DNA of 64,000 bases. Origin: Streptomyces venezuelae. Lineage in GTDB: Bacteria > Actinomycetota > Actinomycetes > Streptomycetales > Streptomycetaceae. How positions within the stretch are numbered: position 1 is the first letter of the stretch; every line of letters begins with the position of its first letter. The stretch lies in the NCBI RefSeq assembly GCF_008642275.1, contig NZ_CP029189.1:930001-994000 (forward strand), given 5' to 3'. A program made the translations under genes and the position numbers. The notes below the pieces were generated by a model. That model saw nothing but the letters and a program-made list of their open reading frames with translations. It was not told the DNA's origin and made no database searches. Of this stretch, positions 14,170 through 22,413 are shown one piece after another.

Positions 14170-16266
14170 GTGTTCGGTGAGTACTCGTTCAATGACAATC
14201 AGGCAGACTCCACGGACGGCGATCCCGGCCCGGACGCCCGCCCGGCGCCCGGCAACCTGCCGCCGGAACCCGCGAGCTTCGTCGGCCGGGAGAACGAACT
14301 GCGGCTGCTCGAAAGCCTGTTGACCGAGCGAAGACTGGTCACCCTCACGGGGGTGGGCGGTGTCGGCAAGTCACGGCTCGCCCTGCGGGCCGTCGCGGCC
14401 GCCCGCCAGGCACGCCCCGACGGGGTCTGGTGGGCGGAGCTGTCGCCCCTGCGCGATCCGAGCCTGCTCACCGCCACCGTCGCCCATGCCGTCGGCCTCG
14501 CCGACCACTCCCCGCGCCCTCCCGACGAGGAGCTGTGTGCGTGGATGGCCGACAAGGAACTGCTCCTGGTGCTGGACACCTGTGAGCACCTGGTGGCCGA
14601 CTGCCGTCATCTCGTCGGCGAACTCCTGCAGTCCGCACCCGGGTTGACGATCCTGGTCACCTCCCGCGAGCCGCTCGGCATGCCGACCGAGGAGGTCGTC
14701 GAGGTCCGTCCGCTGCCCTGCGAGGGGCCCGACAGCGACGCCCTCACGCTCTTCCGGGCCCGTGCCCTGGCCGCCACCCCGCGGGCAGCTGCGGTCTTCG
14801 CCGACCCCGAGCGGACCGCGGTGGCCGCCGAGGTGTGCCGGCGCCTCGACGGCATCCCCCTCGCGCTGGAACTCGCGGGAGCCCGGATGCGGTTGTGGAC
14901 GCTGGAACACATGGCCGAGCGGATCGGCGAGCGCCTCGAGGTGCTGTCCGACGCCCGGGCCGCACTGCCGCGCCGGCACCAGACGATGCGGACCACGATC
15001 GGCTGGAGCCACGAACTGTGCGAGCCGCTGGAGCGGCTGCTGTGGGCCCGGCTCTCGGCCTTCACCGGAGACTTCGACATCGCCGCGGCGCGCGCCGTGT
15101 GTTCGGGCGGGCCGCTGCCGGCCGCCCGGGTGGAGCGCCTGCTGGCGGGCCTCGCCGCCAAGTCCGTGGTCCTGCGCACCGAGGAACGCGGGGCCGGGAC
15201 CCGCTACCGGATGCTGGACACGATCCGCGAGTACGGGCAGGACTGGCTGGGCGAGCTCGGCGAGGTGGAGATCGTCACCGACCGGCACGCCCACTGGTAC
15301 GCCGCGCTCTCCCAGGCCGCCGACCGGGGGTGGATGGGGCCCGGACAGGTGGACTGGTACCGCAGGATCACCGCCGAGCACGCGCAGCTGCGCACCGCCC
15401 TGGAACACCTGATCGCCGCCGACCCGACGGCGGCGCTGGAGATGGCCGGAGCCCTGTGGTTCTACTGGTTCGGGTGCGGGCACGTCCACGAGGGCCGCGG
15501 CTTCCTGGAACGGGCCCTGCGGGCCGGTCCGCGTACGGGGGCCGCGTACAACCAGGCCGTATGGGCCCTCGGGCTCACCGCACTGCTCCAGGGCGACATG
15601 GACGCGGCACAGCGGCTCGGCGACGAGTGCGCACGCGACGCGGCCCGGCTCGCGGACCCCGAGCGGGAGCTGCGCGCGGGCTACCTGCACGCGGCGGCGG
15701 TCCTCATGCCCGGTGACCCCGTACGGGCCCTGCGGCTCGCCGGTCCGCGCGCCCGGGCCGGGCACGGCGGACGCACCAGCGGCGCGGGCTGGCTCCTGTG
15801 CAAGCTGGCCACCGGCTACGCCCTGTGCGACCTGCGGCGTTTCGAGGAGGCGACCGAGGAGGCGATGTCCCTGCGGGAGGCCTGCGTGGAGCTGGGCGAG
15901 CGCTGGCTGCGGGCGTACGCGGACTACATCCTGGCGGTGGCGGCGCTGGGCCTGGGCGACCACGGGGAGGCCTCCCGGCACGTACGGGCCATGCTCTCCG
16001 GCAAGCGGCTGCTCGGCGACCGCTTCGGCATCGCGCTCGGCCTGGACCTGCTGGCCGCGGCCGTGGCCGGTCTGGGCGACGGTGAACTCGCGGCGCGGCT
16101 GCTCGGCACCGGGCACGCCTGGTGGCGCACGGTGGGCCGGCCGCAGATGGGCTCGCCCTCACTGACGGCCCTGCGGGACCAGGGCGAGCGGCAGGCCCGC
16201 GCGGCGATCGGGGACGCCGCCTACGAGGCGGCGTTCCTGGGCGGCGCGGCTGCGCCCACCGGCTGA
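14170..16266 (+). CDS. NB-ARC-type STAND ATPase lacking a C-terminal HTH
   Basis: The 698-residue protein has an NB-ARC/AAA module: FVGRENELRLLESLL (about 37-51), Walker A TGVGGVGKSRL (about 61-71), Walker B LLLVLDTCEHL (about 131-141) and ILVTSREPLG (sensor). Winged-helix and tetratricopeptide-like helical repeats follow to the end. It closely resembles the large LuxR/SARP-type regulators of Streptomyces. However, the protein ends AAYEAAFLGGAAAPTG and shows neither the LuxR HTH nor an N-terminal SARP/OmpR domain. Its output is therefore unclear: a partner protein, or a derived switch without DNA binding. The GTG at 14170 has only a distant AGGAAG. It is separate from the FN3 gene by 62 nt. 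Confidence 0.82.
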   Translation: MFGEYSFNDNQADSTDGDPGPDARPAPGNLPPEPASFVGRENELRLLESLLTERRLVTLTGVGGVGKSRLALRAVAAARQARPDGVWWAELSPLRDPSLLTATVAHAVGLADHSPRPPDEELCAWMADKELLLVLDTCEHLVADCRHLVGELLQSAPGLTILVTSREPLGMPTEEVVEVRPLPCEGPDSDALTLFRARALAATPRAAAVFADPERTAVAAEVCRRLDGIPLALELAGARMRLWTLEHMAERIGERLEVLSDARAALPRRHQTMRTTIGWSHELCEPLERLLWARLSAFTGDFDIAAARAVCSGGPLPAARVERLLAGLAAKSVVLRTEERGAGTRYRMLDTIREYGQDWLGELGEVEIVTDRHAHWYAALSQAADRGWMGPGQVDWYRRITAEHAQLRTALEHLIAADPTAALEMAGALWFYWFGCGHVHEGRGFLERALRAGPRTGAAYNQAVWALGLTALLQGDMDAAQRLGDECARDAARLADPERELRAGYLHAAAVLMPGDPVRALRLAGPRARAGHGGRTSGAGWLLCKLATGYALCDLRRFEEATEEAMSLREACVELGERWLRAYADYILAVAALGLGDHGEASRHVRAMLSGKRLLGDRFGIALGLDLLAAAVAGLGDGELAARLLGTGHAWWRTVGRPQMGSPSLTALRDQGERQARAAIGDAAYEAAFLGGAAAPTG

Positions 16267-16309
16267 GTGCCGGCCGGTGGGTCCGGAGTACCTAAGTCCT
16301 GGGCTCCCG

Positions 16310-16402
16310 TCAGTACGGGAGGGGTCTGCCCGACGGTGTGCGCAGGTCCAGGTCTCGGGGGGCGGGCTTCGGGACGGGCTTGCGGATCAGCTGCTGGCGC
16401 AT
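16310..16402 (-). CDS. Possible 30-residue peptide gene
   Basis: An ATG at 16402 follows a very good ribosome site (GAGGAGG, 6 nt upstream) that overlaps the end of the DUF5999 gene, with 13 nt between that gene's stop and this start. The predicted peptide is basic and Pro-rich (MRQQLIRKPVPKPAP at the start, GRPLPY at the end) with no Cys and no signal peptide. It is too short for codon statistics. It might be a real micro-protein coupled to DUF5999 or a leader-like peptide; I do not recognise it. Confidence 0.4.
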   Translation of the reverse strand: MRQQLIRKPVPKPAPRDLDLRTPSGRPLPY

Positions 16403-16415
16403 GCTGCCTCCTCGC

Positions 16416-16601
16416 TCAGACCAGGGCCGGGCGGCGGGGTTCCACCGTGCGGCTGTCGGGGAGCAGTTCACCGGTGTCGTCGAACACCACGACTCCGTTG
16501 CACAGCAGGCTCCAGCCCTGTTCGGGATGGGAAGCCACGATGCGGGCGGCGTCGTGATCGGCGCTGTCGGCGGTAGGGCAGGGTGGCTGGTGGGAGCACA
16601 T
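16416..16601 (-). CDS. DUF5999 family protein
   Basis: The 61-residue protein starts MCSHQPPCPTADSADHDAA and continues HPEQGWSLLCNGVVVFDDTG and ELLPD. This matches my recollection of the DUF5999 family of streptomycetes. The Cys/His-rich N terminus (C2, H4, C8, H16) could bind a metal. The ATG at 16601 is preceded by GAGGAGG. Function is unknown. It is followed closely by a possible 30-residue peptide gene and is divergent from an SRPBCC gene. Confidence 0.8.
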   Translation of the reverse strand: MCSHQPPCPTADSADHDAARIVASHPEQGWSLLCNGVVVFDDTGELLPDSRTVEPRRPALV

Positions 16602-16724
16602 GGCGCACCTCCTCGCGAAGTGGGGCGGGAGCGCCGGTGGGTCACCCGGTCGATTCCGCGATCCACGGTGGCGGTGAGTATTACTGATCGCCGCCCCCGG
16701 ACGGAACCCATATTCGCCGTCCAG

Positions 16725-16751
16725 TTCACGGTGTGTATGCCCGCTTACGAT
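16725..16751 (+). promoter_or_regulatory. Candidate promoter for a leaderless SRPBCC transcript
   Basis: TTCACG (16725-16730) and TACGAT (16746-16751) have a 15-nt spacer and resemble -35/-10 elements. The -10 ends 6 nt before the ATG at 16758, so transcription would begin at the start codon. There is no ribosome site upstream. Confidence 0.4.
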
Positions 16752-16757
16752 GCGCTC

Positions 16758-17195
16758 ATGCCCGCTATCCGGATCATTCATCGCACGTCTTTCGCGCCGG
16801 TCCAGGCGTGGTCGATGCTCACGGACTGGGAGCGCCACGGCGCACAGGTCCCCCTCACCCGGACGATCATCGAGACGCCGCCCCCGACCCACGTCGGAAC
16901 GATCTTCACCGCGCGCACGGGCGTGAGCAGGATCACATTCGACGACCGCATGGAAGTCGTCGTGTGGCGGCCCCCCACGGAGGGTTCGCCGGGATTGGTC
17001 CGGTTGGAGAAGCGCGGACGGACGGTGACGGGCTGGGCGGAGATCGAGATCCGCCCCCTCGCCACCGGAGGCGCGGAGATCCACTGGCGCGAGGAGCTGC
17101 GCCTGCGCGGCCTCCCGCGCGCACTGGATCCCTTGATCGCGGCGGCGGGCCGACTCCTCTTCGGCCGGGCCCTCACGCGGCTGCTCCGGCCCTGA
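16758..17195 (+). CDS. SRPBCC (START-like) family protein
   Basis: The 145-residue protein has the START/polyketide-cyclase-like fold: an N-terminal strand IRIIHRTSFAPVQAWSML with the following helix, central strands (VVVWRPPTEG, GLVRLEKRG) and the long C-terminal helix (ALDPLIAAAGRLLFGRALTRLL). These proteins bind hydrophobic ligands, and many have no known reaction. I used the ATG at 16758 because it starts at the first conserved strand; an in-frame ATG at about 16737 also exists. A consensus-like -10 just upstream suggests leaderless expression. It is divergent from the DUF5999 gene. Confidence 0.78.
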   Translation: MPAIRIIHRTSFAPVQAWSMLTDWERHGAQVPLTRTIIETPPPTHVGTIFTARTGVSRITFDDRMEVVVWRPPTEGSPGLVRLEKRGRTVTGWAEIEIRPLATGGAEIHWREELRLRGLPRALDPLIAAAGRLLFGRALTRLLRP

Positions 17196-17283
17196 GGCGG
17201 CTGGTCGGGCCGGAGCCGCGGATCACGTTCGGGGTACGGGGCGCTCACCCCGTACCCCGGCGGGCCCCTGCGGGCACCCGCGA

Positions 17284-18513
17284 CTACCGGATCGGCATGC
17301 CGGAGATCGTCCGGGCGATCACCAGGCGCTGGATCTCGCTGGTGCCCTCGAAGATCGTGTAGATGGCGCTGTCCCGGTGCATGCGCTCGACCGGGTACTC
17401 ACGGGTGAAGCCGTTGCCGCCGAGGATCTGGACGGCCTGGGCGGTGACCTTCTTGGCGACCTCGCTCGCGAAGAGCTTCGACATCGAGCCCTCCGCCGAC
17501 TCGAACGGCCGGCCCGCCACCGCCATCCAGGACGCGCGCCACACCAGCAGGCGGGCCGCGTCGATCTGCGTCCGCATGTCGGCGAGCTGGAAGGCCACGC
17601 CCTGGTTGTCGATGATCGGGCGGCCGAACTGGGTGCGGGTCTTCGCGTAGTCCAGCGCCACCTCGTACGCGGCACGCGCGGTGCCGACGGCCATGGCGCC
17701 GACCGCCGGCCGGGAGGCCTCGAAGGTGGCCATGGCCGCGTTCTTCACCCGCTCGCCGCCGCCGCTGCGGGCGCGCTCATGGGCCCGCGCGAGGCGCTCG
17801 TCCAGCTTCTCCTTGCCGCCGAGCAGGCAGGAGCCGGGGATCCGTACGTCCTCCAGCACCACCTCGGCGGTGTGCGAGGCGCGGATGCCGTGCTTCTTGA
17901 ACTTCTGCCCCTGGGACAGGCCGGGGGTGTTCGGCGGGACGATGAAGGAGGCGTGCCCCTTGGTGCCGAGCGCGGGGTCGACGACCGCGACCACGATGTG
18001 GACGTTGGCGATGCCGCCGTTCGTCGCCCAGGTCTTGGTGCCGTTGAGCACCCACTCGTCCTTGGCCTGGTCGTAGACCGCCCGGGTGCGCATCGAGCCG
18101 ACGTCGGAGCCGGCGTCCGGCTCCGAGGAGCAGAAGGCGGCGACCTTCACGTCGTCAGGGGTGCCGTACATCTGCGGGATCCAGGTGCCGATCTGCTCCT
18201 CGGTGCCGTTGGCGACGACACCGATGGCCGCGAGGCCGGTGCCGACGATGGACAGCGCGATGCCGGCGTCGCCCCAGAAGAGCTCCTCCATCGCCATCGG
18301 GATGCCGAGTCCGGTCGGGTCGAAGAACTGCTGGGCGTAGAAGTCGAGCGAGTAGATGCCGACCTTGGCGGCCTCCTGGATGACGGGCCAGGGAGTCTCT
18401 TCGCGCTCGTCCCACTCGGCGGCGGCGGGGCGCATCACATCGGCGGCGAAGCCGTGGATCCAGTCCCGCACCTGCTTCTGGTCGTCGTTCAGCTCCATGG
18501 TGAACTCCGCCAT
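17284..18513 (-). CDS. Acyl-CoA dehydrogenase
   Basis: The 409-residue flavoprotein catalyses alpha,beta-dehydrogenation of acyl-CoA in beta-oxidation or branched-chain degradation. Visible features are the N-terminal helical domain, AAFCSSEPDAGSD (FAD/substrate strand), TKTWATNGGIANVHIVVA, and the C-terminal IYTIFEGTSEIQRLVIAR, which carries the catalytic Glu region. The ATG at 18513 has GGAGGGG upstream, so I prefer it to an in-frame ATG at 18543. The gene is divergent from a TetR regulator. Between them lie two TTAC/GTAA sites that probably control it. Chain-length preference cannot be read from sequence. Confidence 0.93.
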   Translation of the reverse strand: MAEFTMELNDDQKQVRDWIHGFAADVMRPAAAEWDEREETPWPVIQEAAKVGIYSLDFYAQQFFDPTGLGIPMAMEELFWGDAGIALSIVGTGLAAIGVVANGTEEQIGTWIPQMYGTPDDVKVAAFCSSEPDAGSDVGSMRTRAVYDQAKDEWVLNGTKTWATNGGIANVHIVVAVVDPALGTKGHASFIVPPNTPGLSQGQKFKKHGIRASHTAEVVLEDVRIPGSCLLGGKEKLDERLARAHERARSGGGERVKNAAMATFEASRPAVGAMAVGTARAAYEVALDYAKTRTQFGRPIIDNQGVAFQLADMRTQIDAARLLVWRASWMAVAGRPFESAEGSMSKLFASEVAKKVTAQAVQILGGNGFTREYPVERMHRDSAIYTIFEGTSEIQRLVIARTISGMPIR

Positions 18514-18549
18514 GTCCCCTCCACCTGTTCTGTACTCGTCCATGCGGAA

Positions 18550-18599
18550 GTTACTAGCGGTAACCTACGCGGAGACCACAGTCTGTTACCGGCGAGTAA
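18550..18599. promoter_or_regulatory. Paired TetR-type operators (TTAC...GTAA)
   Basis: Site 1 is GTTACTAGCGGTAAC (18550-18564); site 2 is GTTACCGGCGAGTAA (18585-18599). The two are also near-inverted copies of each other. They lie between the acyl-CoA dehydrogenase and the divergent TetR gene, which makes autoregulation and control of the dehydrogenase the simplest reading. Binding is inferred. Confidence 0.6.
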
Positions 18600-18731
18600 G
18601 CACTGTCAAGCACCGTCGGCACCGGCCACGACGCCGGACGGGGGCGACCTCCGGTTCGATCGACGGGGTGTCCGGGGTGTTACGTTGCGTGGGCGTCACG
18701 CACATCGCAAGGGCGGGGAGAGAAACACGTC

Positions 18732-19376
18732 ATGGAGACCACTCAGCAGGCCGGCGAACCGGGAGCGGCCGAACGCCGCCGGCGGGAGCTGCTCGAAGCC
18801 GCCGACCGGGTCGTGCTCAGGGACGGCCCCAAGGCCTCCATGAACGCGATCGCGGCGGAGGCCGGCATCACCAAGCCCATCCTCTACCGGCACTTCGGGG
18901 ACAAGGCCGGCCTCTACCAGGCCCTCGCCGTCCGGCACACCGACGCACTGCTCGACTCGCTGCGGGCCGCGCTCGACGCCCCCGCCGAGCGGCGCCGCCG
19001 GGTGGAGGCGACTCTCGACACCTATCTTGCCGCCATCGAGGCCCGCCCGCAGGTCTACCGCTTCCTCATGCACCCGGCCGAGGACTCCCACAGCGCGGAA
19101 CGCGGCTTCGACGTGGGCCTGCACTCGGCGCCGCTGCTGCGCCGGCTCGGCGAGGAGCTGGCCGAGGTGATCGGCGAGCGGGTCGACCTCGGCCCGGGGG
19201 GCGAACGCCTCGCCCGGATCTGGGGCCACGGGATCGTCGGCATGATGCACGCGGCCGGCGACTGGTGGCTGGGCGAGCGGCCGTGCGAGCGGGCGGACCT
19301 CGTCGCGGGCCTCACCGACCTCCTCTGGGGCCGCCTGGCCACCGCCGGCAACCGCGAGGACGGCCCGGGCTTCTAG
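18732..19376 (+). CDS. TetR family transcriptional regulator
   Basis: The 214-residue protein has an N-terminal TetR HTH (about 18-64; LEAADRVVLRDGPKASMNAI, GITKPILYRHFGDKAGLY) and an all-helical ligand domain with a Trp-rich end (HAAGDWWLGERP). The family represses until a ligand, often acyl-CoA in such settings, binds. The ATG at 18732 follows GGGGAGAG. It is divergent from an acyl-CoA dehydrogenase with two palindromic sites between, so it is probably that gene's regulator and its own. Confidence 0.9.
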   Translation: METTQQAGEPGAAERRRRELLEAADRVVLRDGPKASMNAIAAEAGITKPILYRHFGDKAGLYQALAVRHTDALLDSLRAALDAPAERRRRVEATLDTYLAAIEARPQVYRFLMHPAEDSHSAERGFDVGLHSAPLLRRLGEELAEVIGERVDLGPGGERLARIWGHGIVGMMHAAGDWWLGERPCERADLVAGLTDLLWGRLATAGNREDGPGF

Positions 19377-19384
19377 CCCCTGTC

Positions 19385-19541
19385 AGCCTCGCCGGGCAAA
19401 TTCAGCCTCGCCGGCGTCTGAGGCGCGGGGTCTGGGGCGGAGCCCCAGGGAACCCGGCTCCGCCGGGCACCGGGCTCCGCCCGGACCCTCCCCCAGCTAC
19501 CGCTGGGGTGTGCCCCTGCTCAAACGCCGGCGAGGCTGGAG
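19385..19541. repeat. Dispersed GC-rich Streptomyces repeat with inverted ends
   Basis: A 15-bp inverted repeat, CAGCCTCGCCGGCGT (19403-19417) with ACGCCGGCGAGGCTG (19524-19538), flanks several small hairpins (CTGGGG/CCCCAG, CGGAGCCCGG-like arms). The block GAGGCGCGGGGTC...CGGAGCCCCAG recurs at 39130-39360. The right end lies inside the peptide deformylase gene and encodes its last residues. It probably also ends transcription from both convergent genes. Confidence 0.75.
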
Positions 19542-20086
19542 ATGCCCTCGGCGCCCCAGGACGTCTTCCGGATCGCCCGCCGCAGGCGACGGGCGCGCAG
19601 GCCCGTCACGCGGTCCGCGTACACCCTCCCGTCGAGGTGGTCGCACTCGTGCTGCAGGCACCGCGCGAAGAACCCGGTCCCGGCGATCCGGACCGCCGCC
19701 CCGTCCGACGTCACGCCTTCGACCACCGCGTGGTCGAAGCGGGCCGTCCCCGCCTCCAGCCCCGGCAGGGACAGGCAGCCCTCCGGCCCGAGGAACTCGT
19801 CCCCGTCGGCCGTCACCAGCCGGGGGTTGACGATGTGCCCGACGTGGCGGACCTCCTCGTCGTCGGGGCAGTCGTAGACGAACACCCGCTGTCCGACGCC
19901 GATCTGGTTCGCGGCGAGCCCGACACCCTCGGCGGCGTACATCGTGGCGAACATGTCCTCGATGAGCCGGTCGAGTTCCGGGCCGAATTCGGTGACTTCC
20001 GCGCACGCGGAGTGGAGCACCGGATCACCCAACAGGCTCATGGTGCGGACGAGGCCGGTGGTACCGGGGATGGCGCGCTGTCGCAT
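19520..20086 (-). CDS. def: Peptide deformylase
   Basis: The 188-residue metalloenzyme removes the formyl group from nascent proteins. All three family motifs are present: GVGLAANQIG (about 54-63), EGCLS (about 99-103) and QHECDH (about 141-146), giving the Cys-His-His metal ligands and catalytic Glu. The ATG at 20086 is used. The last residues, ISSLAGV, and the stop come from a dispersed repeat rather than from conserved family sequence. It is divergent from murT. Other deformylase genes are common in Streptomyces, so this may be one of several. Confidence 0.94.
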   Translation of the reverse strand: MRQRAIPGTTGLVRTMSLLGDPVLHSACAEVTEFGPELDRLIEDMFATMYAAEGVGLAANQIGVGQRVFVYDCPDDEEVRHVGHIVNPRLVTADGDEFLGPEGCLSLPGLEAGTARFDHAVVEGVTSDGAAVRIAGTGFFARCLQHECDHLDGRVYADRVTGLRARRLRRAIRKTSWGAEGISSLAGV

Positions 20087-20209
20087 GGCGTTAAGCCTAC
20101 GACGGGCGACTATATGAGGAGATCCGCGGCGGGGCGGGGGCGCCGCGGTCAAGGCTCCGGCCGGTACTGGATAGGCTGGGGCCGACCGACGCAAGGAGGA
20201 CAAGGGACG

Positions 20210-21448
20210 ATGGCAGGCAACACGGAGCCGCTTTCGCCGCGGGCCAAGCTGGCCGTGACGGCGGGCAAGGCCGCGGCGGCGGTGTCGCGGGCCGCGGGAC
20301 GCGGAAGCGGATCGGTGATCGGTGGCAAGGTCGCACTCAGGCTCGACCCCGATCTTCTCGGCGCGCTGGCGCAACATCTCGATGTCGTCCTCGTATCCGC
20401 GACGAACGGCAAGACCACCACGACCCGACTGATCGCGGAGGCCCTGCGGGCCAGCGGTCCGGTCGTGTCCAACGCCCTCGGCGCCAACATGCCGGCCGGC
20501 ATCACCTCGGCGCTGGCCGGCGGCTCGGACGCCAAGTACGGCGTCATCGAGGTCGACGAGAAGTACCTGGCCGGAGTGGCCCGGGACGTCACCCCCAAGG
20601 TGATCGCCCTGCTCAACCTCTCCCGTGACCAGCTGGACCGCGCCGCCGAGACCCGCATGCTCGCGGAGAAGTGGCGCGAGGGCCTCCAGGGCTCCAAGGC
20701 GGTCATCGTCGCCAACTGCGACGACCCGCTGATCGTGTGGTCCGCCTCCTCCTCCCAGAACGTGGTGTGGGTCGCGGCCGGCCAGGAGTGGAAGGACGAC
20801 GCCTGGTCGTGCCCCTCCTGCGGTGGCGTCATGCAGCGCCCCGGCGACGACTGGTTCTGCGGCGAGTGCGGATTCCGGCGCCCGACCCCGACCTGGGTGC
20901 TCTCCGGCGACCACGTCCTGGACCCGCACGGCTCGGCCTGGCCGATCCACCTGCAGCTCCCCGGCCGCGCCAACAAGGCCAACGCCGCGACCTCGGCCGC
21001 CGTGGCCGCCGTCTTCGGGGTCCCGCCGCAGGTCGCGCTGGAGCGGATGTACCAGGTGCAGGCCGTCGCCGGCCGGTACGACGTGGTCACCTTCCAGGGC
21101 CGTGAGCTGCGGCTGCTGCTCGCGAAGAACCCGGCGGGCTGGCTCGAAACGTTTTCGCTGATCGATCCCCCGCCGACCCCGGTGATCCTCTCGGTGAACG
21201 CGCGCGGTGCCGACGGCACCGACACCTCGTGGCTGTGGGACGTGGACTACCCGCGGCTGGCCGGCCACCCGATCTTCGTGATCGGTGACCGCAAGCTGGA
21301 CCTCGCGGTCCGCCTGGAGGTCGCGGGCCTGGACTTCCGCGTGTGCGACACCCTCGACGAGGCCGTGCAGCTCGCGCCGCCCGGGCAGATCGAGCTGATC
21401 GCCAACTACACCGCCTTCCAGGACGTGCGCCGCCGCGTCGGCAACTAG
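20210..21448 (+). CDS. murT: Lipid II isoglutaminyl synthase, MurT subunit
   Basis: This 412-residue Mur-ligase-like protein works with GatD to amidate the D-Glu of lipid II to D-isoglutamine. The ATP site SATNGKTTTTRL (about 64-75) is clear. A four-Cys zinc ribbon (CPSC about 202, CGEC about 218) is inserted, as known for MurT, and the C terminus is the DUF1727 domain. The ATG at 20210 follows AAGGAGGA. gatD starts 20 nt after its stop, so the two form an operon. It acts at the inner face of the membrane. Confidence 0.94.
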   Translation: MAGNTEPLSPRAKLAVTAGKAAAAVSRAAGRGSGSVIGGKVALRLDPDLLGALAQHLDVVLVSATNGKTTTTRLIAEALRASGPVVSNALGANMPAGITSALAGGSDAKYGVIEVDEKYLAGVARDVTPKVIALLNLSRDQLDRAAETRMLAEKWREGLQGSKAVIVANCDDPLIVWSASSSQNVVWVAAGQEWKDDAWSCPSCGGVMQRPGDDWFCGECGFRRPTPTWVLSGDHVLDPHGSAWPIHLQLPGRANKANAATSAAVAAVFGVPPQVALERMYQVQAVAGRYDVVTFQGRELRLLLAKNPAGWLETFSLIDPPPTPVILSVNARGADGTDTSWLWDVDYPRLAGHPIFVIGDRKLDLAVRLEVAGLDFRVCDTLDEAVQLAPPGQIELIANYTAFQDVRRRVGN

Positions 21449-21468
21449 TACCCATAAAGGACAAGAGC

Positions 21469-22197
21469 ATGAGCGACAACAGCCTGCGTCTGGTGTGGGT
21501 CTACCCGGACCTGCTGAGCACGTACGGAGACCAGGGCAACGCCCTCGTGGTGGAGCGCCGGGCGCGCCAGCGCGGCCTGGACGTGCAGCGCGTGGACGTG
21601 CGCAGCGACCAGCCGATCCCCACCTCGGGCGACATCTACCTGATCGGCGGTGGCGAGGACCGGCCGCAGCGCCTGGCCGCGGAACGCCTGCTGCGCGACG
21701 GCGGCCTGGAGCGGGCCGTCTCGAACGGGGCGATCGTCTTCTCCGTGTGCGCCGGGTACCAGATCCTCGGCAAGGAGTTCGTCAACGACCAGGGCCAGCG
21801 CCAGGAGGGCCTCGGCCTGCTGGACGTCGTCACCCTGCGCGGTGAGGGCGAGCGGTGCGTGGGCGACGTCCTCGCGGACATCGACCCGCGCCTGGGCCTG
21901 CCGCAGCTGACGGGCTTCGAGAACCACCAGGGCGTGACCCACCTCGGCCCGACCGCCAAGGCGTTCGCCCGGGTGACCATGGGCCGCGGCAACGGCACCG
22001 GTGACGGCACCGAAGGCGCGTACAACGACACGGTGTTCGGCACGTACATGCACGGTCCCGTGATGGCCCGCAACCCGCAGATCGCGGACCTGCTGCTGAA
22101 GCTGGCCCTCGACGTGAACGCGCTGCCGGCCATAGACGACCGGTGGTACGAGGCGCTGCGCGCGGAGCGCATCGCCGCCGCGACGCAGCCCGCCTAG
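21469..22197 (+). CDS. gatD: Lipid II isoglutaminyl synthase, GatD glutaminase subunit
   Basis: This 242-residue class I glutamine amidotransferase of the CobB/GatD type releases ammonia from glutamine for MurT. The nucleophile Cys is in FSVCAGYQILG (about residue 94), with GFENHQG and the catalytic His in TYMHGPV (about 195). IYLIGGGEDRPQ forms the oxyanion-side loop. The ATG at 21469 follows AAAGGACA. A strong hairpin at 22242-22275 ends the murT-gatD unit. Confidence 0.94.
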   Translation: MSDNSLRLVWVYPDLLSTYGDQGNALVVERRARQRGLDVQRVDVRSDQPIPTSGDIYLIGGGEDRPQRLAAERLLRDGGLERAVSNGAIVFSVCAGYQILGKEFVNDQGQRQEGLGLLDVVTLRGEGERCVGDVLADIDPRLGLPQLTGFENHQGVTHLGPTAKAFARVTMGRGNGTGDGTEGAYNDTVFGTYMHGPVMARNPQIADLLLKLALDVNALPAIDDRWYEALRAERIAAATQPA

Positions 22198-22241
22198 AGG
22201 CCCTGCGGACCGCTCATCGGGGCGGCCCCGTCATCATCTGT

Positions 22242-22275
22242 TCGGCCCGGTTTTCCCTAGGGGGAACCGGGCCGA
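22242..22275 (+). terminator. Terminator of the murT-gatD operon
   Basis: TCGGCCCGGTT (22242-22252) pairs with AACCGGGCCGA (22265-22275), an 11-bp stem with a 12-nt loop (TTCCCTAGGGGG) that can extend the pairing. It begins 44 nt after gatD. Confidence 0.8.
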
Positions 22276-22413
22276 CGTGGTTTTGTACGACGAGTGCGAC
22301 CAGCATGTGGAGGATGGTTCAGTCCACCTCTCCACCGCTTGTAGGGTGGCCGTAGTTCCAACCGGACGACGTGGTCCGGTCGTCGGCCCACGTTGCAAAG
22401 GTCCGTTCCTGCC

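Noticed and set aside
16310..16402. RiPP precursor interpretation of the 30-residue frame
   Set aside because: No Cys, Ser/Thr-rich core or modifying enzyme gene nearby; listed only as a possible small gene.
19385..19541. CRISPR-like or transposon end reading of the GC-rich repeat
   Set aside because: No regular spacers and no transposase; hairpin-rich dispersed repeat fits better.
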